Of a stretch of DNA of 38,968 nucleotides, positions 8,055 through 16,142 are shown piece by piece (the first letter of the stretch is position 1; the number at the start of each line of letters is the position of its first letter). Both the position numbers and the translations under genes were made by a program. The notes under the pieces were generated by a model. That model searched no databases. It was not told the DNA's origin and worked only from the letters and a program-made list of their open reading frames with translations. The DNA comes from Gammaproteobacteria bacterium (GTDB lineage: Bacteria; Pseudomonadota; Gammaproteobacteria; Steroidobacterales; Rariloculaceae). The stretch spans positions 1 to 38,968 of the forward strand of contig JAJDWR010000005.1 of NCBI GenBank assembly GCA_022825505.1. The letters are read 5' to 3'.

Positions 8055-8204
8055 TTATGGATTCTCGGCTTCGGGGAGACCCTCGGATTTCCTGGCCTTT
8101 TGCGCTTTCCTCAGCGCGCGCTTCGCTTCCTTCGCTCGACGCTTCGCCAATTTGGCCTGCTCTCGTTGCCTTTTCGCGTACGTCTGGGGACTGCGTTTTG
8201 CCAC
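8055..8204 (-). CDS. Small, highly basic Lys/Arg/Ala-rich protein (49 aa)
   Basis: A short gene starting with GTG (8204-8202), with AGGAG 8 nt upstream on the minus strand and stop TAA at 8055. The product begins MAKRSPQTYAKRQREQAKLA and continues as an almost uninterrupted Lys/Arg/Ala helix before an acidic tail ending EAENP. The MAKRSPQTYxKRQRE opening recalls short conserved proteobacterial proteins of unknown role. A charged single helix like this could bind RNA or ribosomes, which would suit its place upstream of an RRM gene, but that is inference. It is easily missed because of its length and GTG start. Confidence 0.75.
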   Translation of the reverse strand: MAKRSPQTYAKRQREQAKLAKRRAKEAKRALRKAQKARKSEGLPEAENP

Positions 8205-8352
8205 GGATCGGATCTCCTGCCTGAGTGTAACCTACACGCTAGCACAGAACCGGCTCATAAATCTCCGGCCGTTCAGCACAATCCGGTCTGTTCCTGAACC
8301 AACCTCCAATTCGCGCAAACAGGGAGACAAGGTCCCGGAAATTTTTTGAATT

Positions 8353-9189
8353 TCAGTCGTTTATGCTGGTCAGGGATCGAAAATCGTAGCGCTCCGGATC
8401 CGCCAGATGAGACAGGGTGACGTTACGCAGACTACGGAACAGTCGCTCGGTGCGGCCCGGATCCTCCGTTTCCCACGCGGCCAGCATCTGCTTGATCCGC
8501 CGGCGCCGAAGATTCTCCTGAGAGCCGCACAGGTTGCACGGGATGATGGGGAATTCCCGTGCTTCGGCATAGCGCACGATGTCGGCTTCCCGGCAATAGA
8601 CCAGCGGGCGAATCACGACGTGCCGGCGGTCGTCGCTCAGGAGCTTCGGCGGCATCGCCTTCAGCGCGGCGCCGTAGAACATGTTGAGAAACAGGGTCTC
8701 GACGACATCCTCGCGGTGATGCCCCAGCGCGATCCGGGTAGCCCCCAGTTCATCCGCGACCCGGTAAAGGATACCGCGCCGCAAGCGTGAACACAGGCCG
8801 CACATCGTCTTGCCTTCAGGGACCACGCGGGTCACCACGGAGTAGGTATCTTCCTCCACGATGCGGTAGTCGACGCCCAGCCCATCCAGGTACTGTGGAA
8901 GGACCTCTTCGGGAAACCCCGGCTGCTTCTGGTCCAGGTTGACGGCGATCAGTTCGAAGTTCACCGGCGCGCGCCGCTGCAGCGCCAGCAACATGTCGAG
9001 AAGCGTGTAGGAATCCTTGCCGCCCGAGACGCAGACCATGACGCGGTCACCGTCGCCGATCATCCCGTAGTCGGCGATGGCCCTGCCCACCTGGCGGCGC
9101 AGTCTCGACTCGAGCTTGCGCCCGGACTGGGTGACCGTGGCGTCCGGTGGTGGCGCGGCATGCAGATCGGGTGCGGCTGTAGTGGACAT
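8353..9189 (-). CDS. ttcA: tRNA 2-thiocytidine synthetase
   Basis: A 278-residue TtcA. The enzyme activates C32 of certain tRNAs with ATP and thiolates it using a [4Fe-4S] cluster. The PP-loop SGGKDS is at 55-60. The cluster cysteines are in [10 protein letters not shown] (Cys130, Cys133) and PCNLCGSQ (Cys218, Cys221). [18 protein letters not shown] is the family signature. Gammaproteobacterial TtcA usually runs 270-310 residues, so this is complete. The start is ATG 9189; residues 1-20 are a poorly conserved Pro/Ala-rich leader. It is divergent from a small basic protein gene. About 150 nt without genes separates its stop from the small gene at 8204. Confidence 0.97.
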   Translation of the reverse strand: MSTTAAPDLHAAPPPDATVTQSGRKLESRLRRQVGRAIADYGMIGDGDRVMVCVSGGKDSYTLLDMLLALQRRAPVNFELIAVNLDQKQPGFPEEVLPQYLDGLGVDYRIVEEDTYSVVTRVVPEGKTMCGLCSRLRRGILYRVADELGATRIALGHHREDVVETLFLNMFYGAALKAMPPKLLSDDRRHVVIRPLVYCREADIVRYAEAREFPIIPCNLCGSQENLRRRRIKQMLAAWETEDPGRTERLFRSLRNVTLSHLADPERYDFRSLTSIND

Positions 9190-9229
9190 GGTCCGGTTGA
9201 AGGGTCAGTGAAGGAACAGCGGATTCTAC

Positions 9230-9256
9230 CTGACGGCGGGATCGGCACGGTATGAT
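9230..9256 (+). promoter_or_regulatory. Possible promoter for the 65-aa small protein
   Basis: TATGAT (9251-9256) is a good -10 box, with CTGACG (9230-9235) upstream at a short 15-nt spacing. It lies in the ttcA divergent spacer, about 40 nt before the proposed start at 9303. Sequence resemblance only. Confidence 0.25.
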
Positions 9257-9302
9257 GGCGGCTGCCATGCCACTGCCTGGCGCGGTGCAATCGGTGTCGA
9301 CA

Positions 9303-9500
9303 ATGGCCAGGAAACCACGCAATCCCGTCGCGCGCTCGCCACTCCTGCGCAAGGGGGGCGCTCACCGCAAGTCCCGGTCCGCGGAGCGCATGCGGTCGAA
9401 GCGCGAGCTGAAGGACGAGGCTGACGCCAGCAGAAAGCAGCATCCGGATCGCGATTCCGGGACGGAGACCGGGCCCGGAGCCGGCCCGGAAGACGGCTAG
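9303..9500 (+). CDS. Small basic protein of unknown function (65 aa)
   Basis: The product starts MARKPRNPVARSPLLRKGG and continues AHRKSRSAERMRSKRELKDE before a Gly/Glu/Pro-rich tail. The N-terminal pattern (K-x-RNPVA...PLLRKGG...HRKS...R...KR) recalls short conserved proteobacterial proteins of unknown function, which makes it more likely real than its length suggests. Upstream in-frame ATGs at 9252, 9255 and 9267 would add a sequence without that conservation. The N-terminal wording is slightly similar to the RNPVA region of ribosome-rescue factor ArfA relatives, but the match is too weak to name it. It is convergent with nfi, whose stop lies 31 nt beyond. Confidence 0.6.
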   Translation: MARKPRNPVARSPLLRKGGAHRKSRSAERMRSKRELKDEADASRKQHPDRDSGTETGPGAGPEDG

Positions 9501-9531
9501 CGCTACGGGTGACCGGCTCAGCGCGGAGGAT

Positions 9532-10188
9532 CTAGCCGGAGGCGAGCCGGTGCGCCTGGCGCGTCGTTTCCGGGAGCCGGTAGCGGGGCGTGAGCGCCAG
9601 CACGAGTTCCACTGCCCTTGCCAGCGTGAACCCGTATCCGACGGATACGAACACGGGCTTGACCCTCTTGCGTGTCCGGAGCACGGCGCCGATGGTTTCG
9701 CCTCCATCGCGCAGCGGGACCCATGCGCCCTTCTTGTCCGGCACCGGCTCGTGAACCCCGATCAAACGCGACTTGGCCACGCCGATGCTCGGCAGACTTG
9801 TCAGCAGGCCAAGATGGCACGCCAGCCCGAACCGGCGCGGATGCGCGTATCCCTGTCCGTCGCAGACGAGCGCGTCCGCCGATGCCGTCAACCCTTCCAG
9901 GGCGGCCAGCGCCGCCGGGCACTCGCGGAACGACAGCAGACCCGGCACGTAGGGGAAACGGGTCGGGCGGCGGGCAATCGCCGTGTCCAGGACATCCAGA
10001 CCCGGGCAGCCCAGCACCACGGCCGCGGCCCGCGTTACCGACCCGTTCCGCTCGAACCCGATATCGATACCCGCGACACGGGCGGGCGGGCCGGTGGTCA
10101 GGTCGTCGTGCACCACCTGCCCCCGCAACTCCTCCTGGAGTATCCGTGCCTTTGCAGGGCTGAGGTCCCATGTGTGCGAGAGGGTCAT
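9532..10188 (-). CDS. nfi: Endonuclease V (deoxyinosine 3'-endonuclease)
   Basis: A 218-residue endonuclease V, which nicks DNA one base 3' of deoxyinosine and so starts repair of deaminated adenine. Active-site residues fall almost exactly on the numbering of the Thermotoga enzyme: Asp42 in GIDIGFE, wedge Tyr80 and Glu89 in YVPGLLSFRE, Asp110 and His116 in DGQGYAHPRRFG, and Lys139 in IGVAKS. The C-terminal PETTRQAHRLA is also a family hallmark. The start is ATG 10188. It is a single-gene unit convergent with the small protein upstream and divergent from the solute-binding protein gene. Confidence 0.97.
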   Translation of the reverse strand: MTLSHTWDLSPAKARILQEELRGQVVHDDLTTGPPARVAGIDIGFERNGSVTRAAAVVLGCPGLDVLDTAIARRPTRFPYVPGLLSFRECPAALAALEGLTASADALVCDGQGYAHPRRFGLACHLGLLTSLPSIGVAKSRLIGVHEPVPDKKGAWVPLRDGGETIGAVLRTRKRVKPVFVSVGYGFTLARAVELVLALTPRYRLPETTRQAHRLASG

Positions 10189-10347
10189 GGTGCGATCCGG
10201 TGCGGTAGCAGCAGGCGGGAGATAAAGGCTAGGATTAGGGCGAAGCTCAATACACAGTCATCGTGCCCGTCAAGCTTGCCAGATTTTCAGCCTCGCAACC
10301 GTCCTGGACACCGGGATCCCGCATCCGGAGTGGCGGGAAGACCGCCA

Positions 10348-11148
10348 ATGCGTGACTGCCCGACAGCCCGGGCCGCCCTGCTGGCGATCCTGGCGCTGGG
10401 GATCGGGCTGCTGGGCCCGACGGCTGCCGCGCGGCCCCTGCAGGATGTGCTGAACTACGGCACCCTGCGCGTCGGTGTGGCGCTGTTTCCCCCGTGGGCC
10501 ATGCGCGATCCGTCCGGGGAACTGACCGGGTTCGAGATCGACGTGGCCAGAAAACTGGCCGAAGACATGAACCTGGAGGTGGAGTTCAACGTCTATCCCT
10601 GGGACAGAATCATTCGCGGGCTTGAGTCCGGAGAGATCGACATCATAGCCGCCGGCCTCTCGATCACGCCGGAGCGTGCGCTTCACGTCGCCTTCAGCCG
10701 GCCCTACGCAACCGGAGGCACGGCGCTGGCCACCAACCTGGAAACCACGTCCAACGTCACCAGTCTGGACGATCTCAACGACACCTTCTACACGGTCGCC
10801 GCCATTTCCGAATCGGCTGCCGAGGAACTGGCCAGGCGGCTGTTCCCCCGCGCGGAGCTTCAGCTTTACGAGGACGCCGACACGGCCAGTTCCGCCCTGG
10901 TGTCCGGCGAAGTGGACGCCTATCTCGACAACGAGCCCATACCCACGTTCCTGGCCCTGGAGAATCCGGCCATCGTGGACGTGCCCCTTCCGGATCCGCT
11001 GCTGCCCACACCCGCCGGTTTCGCGGTCGCCAAGGGCGACCCGGATTTCGTCAACTTCCTGGACGCCTGGATCACGGCCCGGGAAGCCGATACCTGGCTG
11101 CCTTCCACGCACGGCTACTGGTTCCAGACGCTCAGGTGGAGGGAATAG
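10348..11148 (+). CDS. Family 3 extracellular solute-binding protein (orphan)
   Basis: A 266-residue exported protein with a clear Sec signal (hydrophobic LLAILALGIGLLG, cleavage near TAAA). Mature features match bacterial extracellular solute-binding protein family 3: GTLRVGVALFPPWAM, LTGFEIDVARKLAEDMNLEV and SGEIDIIAAGLSITPERA. In this family the domain binds amino acids or other small polar ligands. ATG 10348 is chosen because the signal peptide starts there; an open frame continues upstream but is antisense to nfi. No permease or ATPase gene lies nearby, so it may serve a transporter encoded elsewhere or act as a sensor or enzyme accessory. The following gene starts 1 nt after its stop, indicating translational coupling. 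Confidence 0.88.
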   Translation: MRDCPTARAALLAILALGIGLLGPTAAARPLQDVLNYGTLRVGVALFPPWAMRDPSGELTGFEIDVARKLAEDMNLEVEFNVYPWDRIIRGLESGEIDIIAAGLSITPERALHVAFSRPYATGGTALATNLETTSNVTSLDDLNDTFYTVAAISESAAEELARRLFPRAELQLYEDADTASSALVSGEVDAYLDNEPIPTFLALENPAIVDVPLPDPLLPTPAGFAVAKGDPDFVNFLDAWITAREADTWLPSTHGYWFQTLRWRE

Positions 11149-11149
11149 G

Positions 11150-11575
11150 ATGCCGCCGGTCCGGTCTCGAGTGGTTTTCCTGCCGGTGATGCTGTGTGTG
11201 GGACCCGCCCTCGCCCAGGAGGAACCGCCGTTGCCGCCGCGCATCCTCGATGACCCGCCCGGCGAGGCAAGCCTGGCGCAGCTACCGCCCGATCGGGAGG
11301 AGGTGCTGGAGGAGATCGTCGTCGTCGGCAGGGAACAGTGGCGGATTCCCGATCTGGGCGCCAACTGGCGGGCACGATTCGAGCGGCCTCCCGAGACCCG
11401 GCTGGCGATGCGGTACCTGCCGCTCTACGATCCCGAAATGGCCGAGCTGTGGCCGGACCTCTTTCAGCTCAGCAAGCAGGAGGAGCGCACGGGCTACATC
11501 GAGCTGTTTCGCATCCGCTTCGGGGCCGAAGCCCGCCAGGCCACCGTTCCCACCGTCCTGAACCCGGATCCCTGA
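11150..11575 (+). CDS. Exported protein of unknown function
   Basis: A 141-residue protein starting at ATG 11150, overlapping the 3' flank of the solute-binding protein gene closely enough for coupled translation. A signal peptide ends at GPALAQ. The mature part starts with a Pro/Glu-rich stretch, then EEVLEEIVVVGREQW, and ends with a charged region. I do not recognise the family. EEIVVVG resembles the TonB-box region of proteobacterial outer-membrane receptors (EEIVVTG), but there is no plug or barrel. Working with the upstream binding protein is plausible from the one-base spacing only. Confidence 0.7.
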   Translation: MPPVRSRVVFLPVMLCVGPALAQEEPPLPPRILDDPPGEASLAQLPPDREEVLEEIVVVGREQWRIPDLGANWRARFERPPETRLAMRYLPLYDPEMAELWPDLFQLSKQEERTGYIELFRIRFGAEARQATVPTVLNPDP

Positions 11576-11625
11576 ACCGCCGCCTGGTTGCGGTTTCGCT
11601 CGCATCATCGCGCGGAGGCTGCCCT

Positions 11626-12324
11626 GTGACCATCACCACCGACTTCAAAGGATTTCCTGCCGAAACTATCCGGTTCCTGGGCGAACTGGCAGGCAACAAC
11701 AACCGGCCCTGGTTCAACGAGAACAAGCCGCGATACGAGGAGTGGGTTCTGGAGCCCGCGCTGGATTTCATCAGCGCCATGGGACCGCGGCTGGAGCGCG
11801 TGACACCCCACTTCACGGCCATTCCCAAACGGGTGGGCGGCTCGCTGATGCGCGTTTACCGCGATACCCGCTTCTCCAGAGACAAGACCCCCTACAAGAC
11901 GAACATCGGGATCCAGTTCCGCCACGAACTCGGCAAGGACGTTCACGCGCCGGGCTTCTATGTCCACATCGATCCCGACTCGTGTTTCCTGGGGGTGGGC
12001 ATGTGGCACCCGGCTTCGGGGCCCCTGGGGATGATCCGCGATCGAATCGTCGAGGATCCGGACGCCTGGCTCGCGGCACGCGACGACCGGGGCTTTTGCC
12101 GGCGATTCGAGCTTTCCGGCGACAGCCTGAAGCGGGCGCCCAGAGGCTATCCGCCCGAACACCCTTACGTGAAGGACCTCAAGCGCAAGGACTTCATCGC
12201 CGTCACCGAGTTCGGATTCGACGCGGCCGCCGACGCCGGTTTTGCGGATCGGGTGGCGGCGGACTTCGCGGCTGCCCGTCCCTTCATGGCGTTTCTGTGC
12301 GGAGCGCTGCAGTTGCGTTTCTGA
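11626..12324 (+). CDS. DUF2461 / TIGR02453-family protein
   Basis: A 232-residue cytoplasmic protein of the widespread DUF2461 family. Family wording includes FLGELAGNNNRPWFNENKPR, YRDTRFSRDKTPYKTNIGIQ, GFYVHIDPDSCFLGVGMWHP and the C-terminal KRKDFIAV. The biochemical function of the family is not established. GTG 11626 is chosen over upstream codons because GGAGG lies at proper spacing and the conserved fold begins right after it. It is 50 nt downstream of the exported protein gene and convergent with the ECF transporter operon (28-nt gap). Confidence 0.92.
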   Translation: MTITTDFKGFPAETIRFLGELAGNNNRPWFNENKPRYEEWVLEPALDFISAMGPRLERVTPHFTAIPKRVGGSLMRVYRDTRFSRDKTPYKTNIGIQFRHELGKDVHAPGFYVHIDPDSCFLGVGMWHPASGPLGMIRDRIVEDPDAWLAARDDRGFCRRFELSGDSLKRAPRGYPPEHPYVKDLKRKDFIAVTEFGFDAAADAGFADRVAADFAAARPFMAFLCGALQLRF

Positions 12325-12352
12325 ATGCCCGCACCAGGCTGCCGCAGCTCGT

Positions 12353-13177
12353 TCAGCGCCCGATGTTCCACTGCATGGTCGCCGGGTTGAATTCGTAGAT
12401 CAGGTAGATCACCGACAGCGCGAAGAACGCCCACGCGAAGATGTCGCCGCCACGATGCCTTGGCAGTTCCCGCATGAACGTCCGGCTCTTGTGGGCGCCG
12501 TAGCCGCGGATATCCAGCGCCATGGCCTGGGTCTGCCCGTTGCGCAAGCCCAGCACCAGCATGGCGAAGGCCAGGTGGCGGATACGGATCCATTTGCGCC
12601 GGAACCAGTTGGTGTCCTGGCCGAGGTCGCGGATCCGCTGGGTGATGGAAATCTCCCGGCCCAGTTGGAGAAACGACGGGAACAGGATCAGCCCGAGCAC
12701 CGGTGCGTGGACCAGGCGATAGTCCCACCCGCGCCGCGACAGGCTCTGGACGAGGTCGGTGGGATGGGTGGTGAAGGCAAAGGCCAGGCCGGCCGTTCCC
12801 AGGGCCAGGAACCGCAGCGCCAGGAGCGCGCCGAATCCGAGCGCCGCCCACGTCAGGTCCTTGACGGGCGTGCGCAACGCTACCGTATCCGCGCCGACGG
12901 TGGCCTGCCCGCCGTAGAAGAACGGAAACACCACCGCCAGGATCAGGATGAAGGGGACGATGATCCTGCCCAGGGCCCAGTACTGTTTCAGCGACACGCC
13001 CGTGAAGAAGGCAGCAAATGAGAAACAGGCGGCGAACAGCCCCGCGCCCACGTACAGGTTGGTATTGAAGATGGCCACGAACGACACGCTCAGGACCAGC
13101 AGCAGCTTGGAGAAGGGCGTCATGCGGTGCGCCAGGGAATCTCCCCGGATAAACGACAGTTCGGCCCTGGCACGCAT
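12353..13177 (-). CDS. ECF transporter transmembrane component (EcfT/CbiQ family)
   Basis: A 274-residue membrane protein with about five hydrophobic segments. It couples ATPase and substrate-binding subunits in energy-coupling-factor importers. The cytoplasmic coupling-helix region contains LSRRGWDYRLV and ITQRIRDLGQDTN; DIRGYGAHKSRTF near the end is the second Ala-Arg-Gly type coupling motif (RGYG). Start ATG 13177-13175 lies 2 nt after the stop of the ATPase gene; extending further upstream would add 30 residues overlapping that gene. It is the last gene of a three-gene S-A-T operon on the minus strand. Confidence 0.9.
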   Translation of the reverse strand: MRARAELSFIRGDSLAHRMTPFSKLLLVLSVSFVAIFNTNLYVGAGLFAACFSFAAFFTGVSLKQYWALGRIIVPFILILAVVFPFFYGGQATVGADTVALRTPVKDLTWAALGFGALLALRFLALGTAGLAFAFTTHPTDLVQSLSRRGWDYRLVHAPVLGLILFPSFLQLGREISITQRIRDLGQDTNWFRRKWIRIRHLAFAMLVLGLRNGQTQAMALDIRGYGAHKSRTFMRELPRHRGGDIFAWAFFALSVIYLIYEFNPATMQWNIGR

Positions 13178-13179
13178 GT

Positions 13180-15243
13180 TCAGCGATCCGGCGTCCGGGT
13201 GCTCGACGCGTGCAACCCGGGGGCTTCGCGGGCGGATTCGGCATGAGGCGCCGCAGCGGTACGGCATTCGGCCTCGATGCGCTCGACGAGGGCGGCCGTG
13301 GTCAACACCGCTTCGCCCAGGAGGCGTGCAGAGATTTCATGGACCGGAGGCGGTCGCAGCCGCGCCCGGGCCAGCACCTCGGGGGTGGAGAACAGCGCTT
13401 GCGGTGCGCCGTCAAACTCGGCCGCACCCTCGCATAGCACCACGGCGCGATCCGCATACTCGGCCACCAACCGCATATCGTGGGTAATGAATATAACGGC
13501 CGCGCCCCCAGCGGCGAGTTTGCGGAGCAGTTCCATCAGATTCCTCGCCTGATGGTAGTCCTGGCCGAAGGTCGGCTCGTCGAGCACCACCACGTCGGGC
13601 TCGCCGACCACCATCGCTGCCACCGAAAGCCTGCGTTTCTGGCCGTGACTCAGCACGTATGGGCTGGCATCGCGCCGCTTCAGCAGGCGCACGGTCCGCA
13701 GGCAGTCCAGCGTGCGCTGCTCCACTTCGTCCGCGGCCAGGCCCAGGGCCCGCAGCCCGTGGGCGATCTCGTCGTAGACCGTGGCACGGACGAATTGTTT
13801 CTCGGGAACCTGAAAGATGTGTGCCACGCGCCTGGCCAGGTGAGCGAACCTGTATTCGTCGGTAGGGATACCGTCTACCAGGACTACACCGGCATCCGGC
13901 GTGGCAATGCCGTTGAAGAGCGACGCCAGGGTCGACTTGCCCGAACCGTTCTGGCCCACCAGGGCGAGGAGTTCGGAGCGGTGAGCCGAAAAACTGACCC
14001 CATCGAGCACGTTGCGTGCGCCGTAGGCAAATTTGACGTCCCTGACTTCGATGGCCGCAAACGCGGCGTTCGTCCCGCGGCCGGCAGGATCCGGCCATCC
14101 TGCTCGTGCTTCCTCGGGCTGGCCAGTCGAAACGGGGTCGCGCTGGCTGGGCGAAGCGGAGTCGCGTTGGCCGATCGAGGCGAAGCCGGGTCGGCCGGTC
14201 GAAGCGGCGTCGTGCTGGCCGGGCGAAACGAAGTCCCTCTGATGGGGCGGAGCGACGTCGGGCTGGCCAAGCGCAGCACCGCCTGGCACCGCGTCCCGGG
14301 CGGGTAACGTTGAGTCAAGGCCAACTGGCTCGACCGCCCCTACCAGTGGCTCCACCGACGCTACCAGTTCATCTCCATCCAGGGGTACGCCGCCGTCGAA
14401 ATTCACGCCCCGCGCCCGCAATTCGAGTCCGGCTTCCGACGCCTGCGGTATCCACAAACCCAGTTCGTCCCGGACCGCGAGTCCGCGTGCCTCCAGGAAT
14501 TGCCGCGGCGTCCAGGGACCCTGCACGCCCCGATCCTCAACCAGCAGCACCGCGTCGGCCCGGTGAAAGATCTCGTCGGCCTCGTGTTCGATCACCATCA
14601 CGGTCAGGCCGCTCCGCGCCCGAATCCGGTCGATGGTGGCCAGGACGTCCGCAGTGCCGGCCGGGTCCAGGTTCGAGGTGGGCTCGTCGAGGATGAGGAC
14701 GGCGGGCTCAAGGGCAAGCATCGCCGCCAGCGCCACGCGCTGCTTCTCGCCCCCGGACAGTTCCAGCATGCTGCGCTGCCTGAAGCCGGCCAGGCCCACC
14801 AGGTCCAGGGCGTCGTCGATGCGGCGATGGATGTCGGCCGGTTCGACCCGGTAATTCTCCAGCGCGAAACCGACCTCCTCCTCCACCGTGAGGGTCACGA
14901 TCTGATCCTCCGGATTCTGGAACAGCATGTTGACGCGCCGGAAGCGTTCCGCCGCTTCCAGATCGCGACGGTTGATCAGACCGCGTTCGGGATCGGCGAT
15001 AAGCACGCGCCCGCTGTTCCTGCCACCCATGTAGTCTGGGTAGATGCCGACCAGATTCAGCGCGAGCGTGCTCTTGCCGGAACCGCTGCGCCCGAGGATG
15101 AGCACGAGCGATCCGGCATCCACGGACAGCGAGACGTTCTCCAGCGCCGATGGGCCCTCCGCCGCCCGGGCAGCCGGCTTGAACCAGAAGCAATATTCCT
15201 CCAGAACGAGGGCAGCCCGTTCCGCAGACGAGTTTGATGTCAT
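13180..15243 (-). CDS. Fused double ECF ATPase (EcfA1-EcfA2 in one chain)
   Basis: A 687-residue protein with two ABC ATPase domains. NBD1 has Walker A GRSGSGKST (51-59), Q-loop FQNPEDQ, signature ELSGGEKQR and Walker B VLILDEPTSNLD. NBD2 has Walker A GQNGSGKST (430-438), FQVPEKQF, signature VLSHGQKRR (an LSHGQ variant) and VVVLDEPTFGQD with the H-loop ITHDMR. It powers a vitamin-type importer, with domain fusion as in YkoD. The linker (about 260-395) is unusually long and holds eight octapeptide repeats. ATG 15243-15241 is the conserved start; upstream extension overlaps the S-component gene out of frame. It is flanked by its S and T partners. Confidence 0.93.
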   Translation of the reverse strand: MTSNSSAERAALVLEEYCFWFKPAARAAEGPSALENVSLSVDAGSLVLILGRSGSGKSTLALNLVGIYPDYMGGRNSGRVLIADPERGLINRRDLEAAERFRRVNMLFQNPEDQIVTLTVEEEVGFALENYRVEPADIHRRIDDALDLVGLAGFRQRSMLELSGGEKQRVALAAMLALEPAVLILDEPTSNLDPAGTADVLATIDRIRARSGLTVMVIEHEADEIFHRADAVLLVEDRGVQGPWTPRQFLEARGLAVRDELGLWIPQASEAGLELRARGVNFDGGVPLDGDELVASVEPLVGAVEPVGLDSTLPARDAVPGGAALGQPDVAPPHQRDFVSPGQHDAASTGRPGFASIGQRDSASPSQRDPVSTGQPEEARAGWPDPAGRGTNAAFAAIEVRDVKFAYGARNVLDGVSFSAHRSELLALVGQNGSGKSTLASLFNGIATPDAGVVLVDGIPTDEYRFAHLARRVAHIFQVPEKQFVRATVYDEIAHGLRALGLAADEVEQRTLDCLRTVRLLKRRDASPYVLSHGQKRRLSVAAMVVGEPDVVVLDEPTFGQDYHQARNLMELLRKLAAGGAAVIFITHDMRLVAEYADRAVVLCEGAAEFDGAPQALFSTPEVLARARLRPPPVHEISARLLGEAVLTTAALVERIEAECRTAAAPHAESAREAPGLHASSTRTPDR
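14077..14268 (-). repeat. Eight 24-nt in-frame tandem repeats in the ECF ATPase linker
   Basis: Eight consecutive 24-nt units encode eight-residue repeats (residues 326-389): GQPDVAPP, HQRDFVSP, GQHDAAST, GRPGFASI, GQRDSASP, SQRDPVST, GQPEEARA, GWPDPAGR. The central five share the pattern (G/S)QRDxxSx. Units are diverged in both DNA and protein, so the expansion is old and under some constraint. The repeat lies exactly between the two nucleotide-binding domains. Confidence 0.9.
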
Positions 15244-15278
15244 GCCCGCATAATCCCGCCGGCAGCTCGTGTCGGCGG

Positions 15279-15923
15279 TCACGCCTGATCGGTCTCGTCC
15301 GCCGCCAGCGCCGGTGGAACGTGCACGGCCGGTACACCGGCGCGTTCCAGCCCCCGCCCCAGGTACCTCGCGGCCACACCCCAGATCGCGCCGCCAAAAG
15401 CCGCGATGGTCATGGACACGAGCGCCCATCGGGCACCGTCGACCAACTGGAATCCACCCTGGCCGACGAACAGCGCCACCTGGTTGGCAACGGACGTGAC
15501 GGCCACCGCGGCAGCAAACAGCAGCCGCCCGCCGCGCCAGCGCAGGGTGGCGAAGACCGCCGCGCCGCAAGCCGCCGGGAACAGGCCGTAAAACATCAGG
15601 ATCGGTCCGTCCGGATCGCCCGCGAACCAGCGCACCAGCGCCGTGACGGCTGCCGCCAGCATCACCAGTGCGGCGCGTTTTCGCAGGAACGCGCCCGCAT
15701 AGAACAGGATCCAGGTGGTGCCGTTGTAGAAGGCGTAGATGGCGAAACCCACCGGTCCCGCTGCCCAGACCGTGCGCTCCAGGAACCCCAGCAGGCCCAC
15801 GATCTCGATCACCGCCTGGATCACGCCCAGCAGTACCGCGGCCACAATATCCATGGTGTCGAGCCGGAAGTCCTCGCCCAACCGGTAGGGACCGGGCCTG
15901 GAAGCCGCGGGCGTGTTGCTCAC
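15279..15923 (-). CDS. Putative ECF transporter substrate-binding (S) component
   Basis: A 214-residue membrane protein with five or six hydrophobic helices, first in an operon with a fused ECF ATPase and EcfT, so it is most probably the S component that captures the substrate. The pattern FAGDPDGPILMFYGLFPAAC followed by a short loop and RWRG is reminiscent of YkoE, the thiamine/hydroxymethylpyrimidine-type S component whose system also has a fused ATPase (YkoEDC). The likeness is modest. No TPP or cobalamin riboswitch is recognisable in the 219-nt divergent upstream region. The start is GTG 15923 with GGGAGA upstream; an internal ATG at residue 24 is an alternative. The substrate is unproven. 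Confidence 0.7.
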   Translation of the reverse strand: MSNTPAASRPGPYRLGEDFRLDTMDIVAAVLLGVIQAVIEIVGLLGFLERTVWAAGPVGFAIYAFYNGTTWILFYAGAFLRKRAALVMLAAAVTALVRWFAGDPDGPILMFYGLFPAACGAAVFATLRWRGGRLLFAAAVAVTSVANQVALFVGQGGFQLVDGARWALVSMTIAAFGGAIWGVAARYLGRGLERAGVPAVHVPPALAADETDQA

Positions 15924-16142
15924 TGCCGGTTTCTCCCTTGAGCGCGAAAGCTCGCTGAGTCGCAGGGCAAGAGGCTACCAGAGAAGACGGGCGGGAACAG
16001 CAACCCCTTCAGGGCGCCGTCGGGCTGCGAACGCGGCGCACCCGGCGCCACATCCAACCGATACGCAATTCTCTGTTGGAAATGGCGCCAGCAGTTAGAA
16101 TGCGTGCGTACCAGTGACTGCAGATTCCGCGGCGGGGTGAAA

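Noticed and set aside
9303..9500. Identification of the 65-aa protein as ribosome-rescue factor ArfA
   Set aside because: Only a weak RNPVA likeness. It lacks the rest of the ArfA pattern and the terminator-in-gene arrangement.
9550..10347. N-terminal extension of the solute-binding protein frame
   Set aside because: It is antisense to nfi. A signal peptide begins at the ATG at 10348, which sets the real start.
14077..14268. CRISPR-like array
   Set aside because: The units are contiguous, diverged and in frame with the ATPase, with no spacer structure and no cas genes nearby.
15924..16142. Possible TPP or cobalamin riboswitch before the ECF operon
   Set aside because: None of the conserved riboswitch boxes could be found on the minus strand. 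There is only a short GAGC/GCTC hairpin, too small to call.
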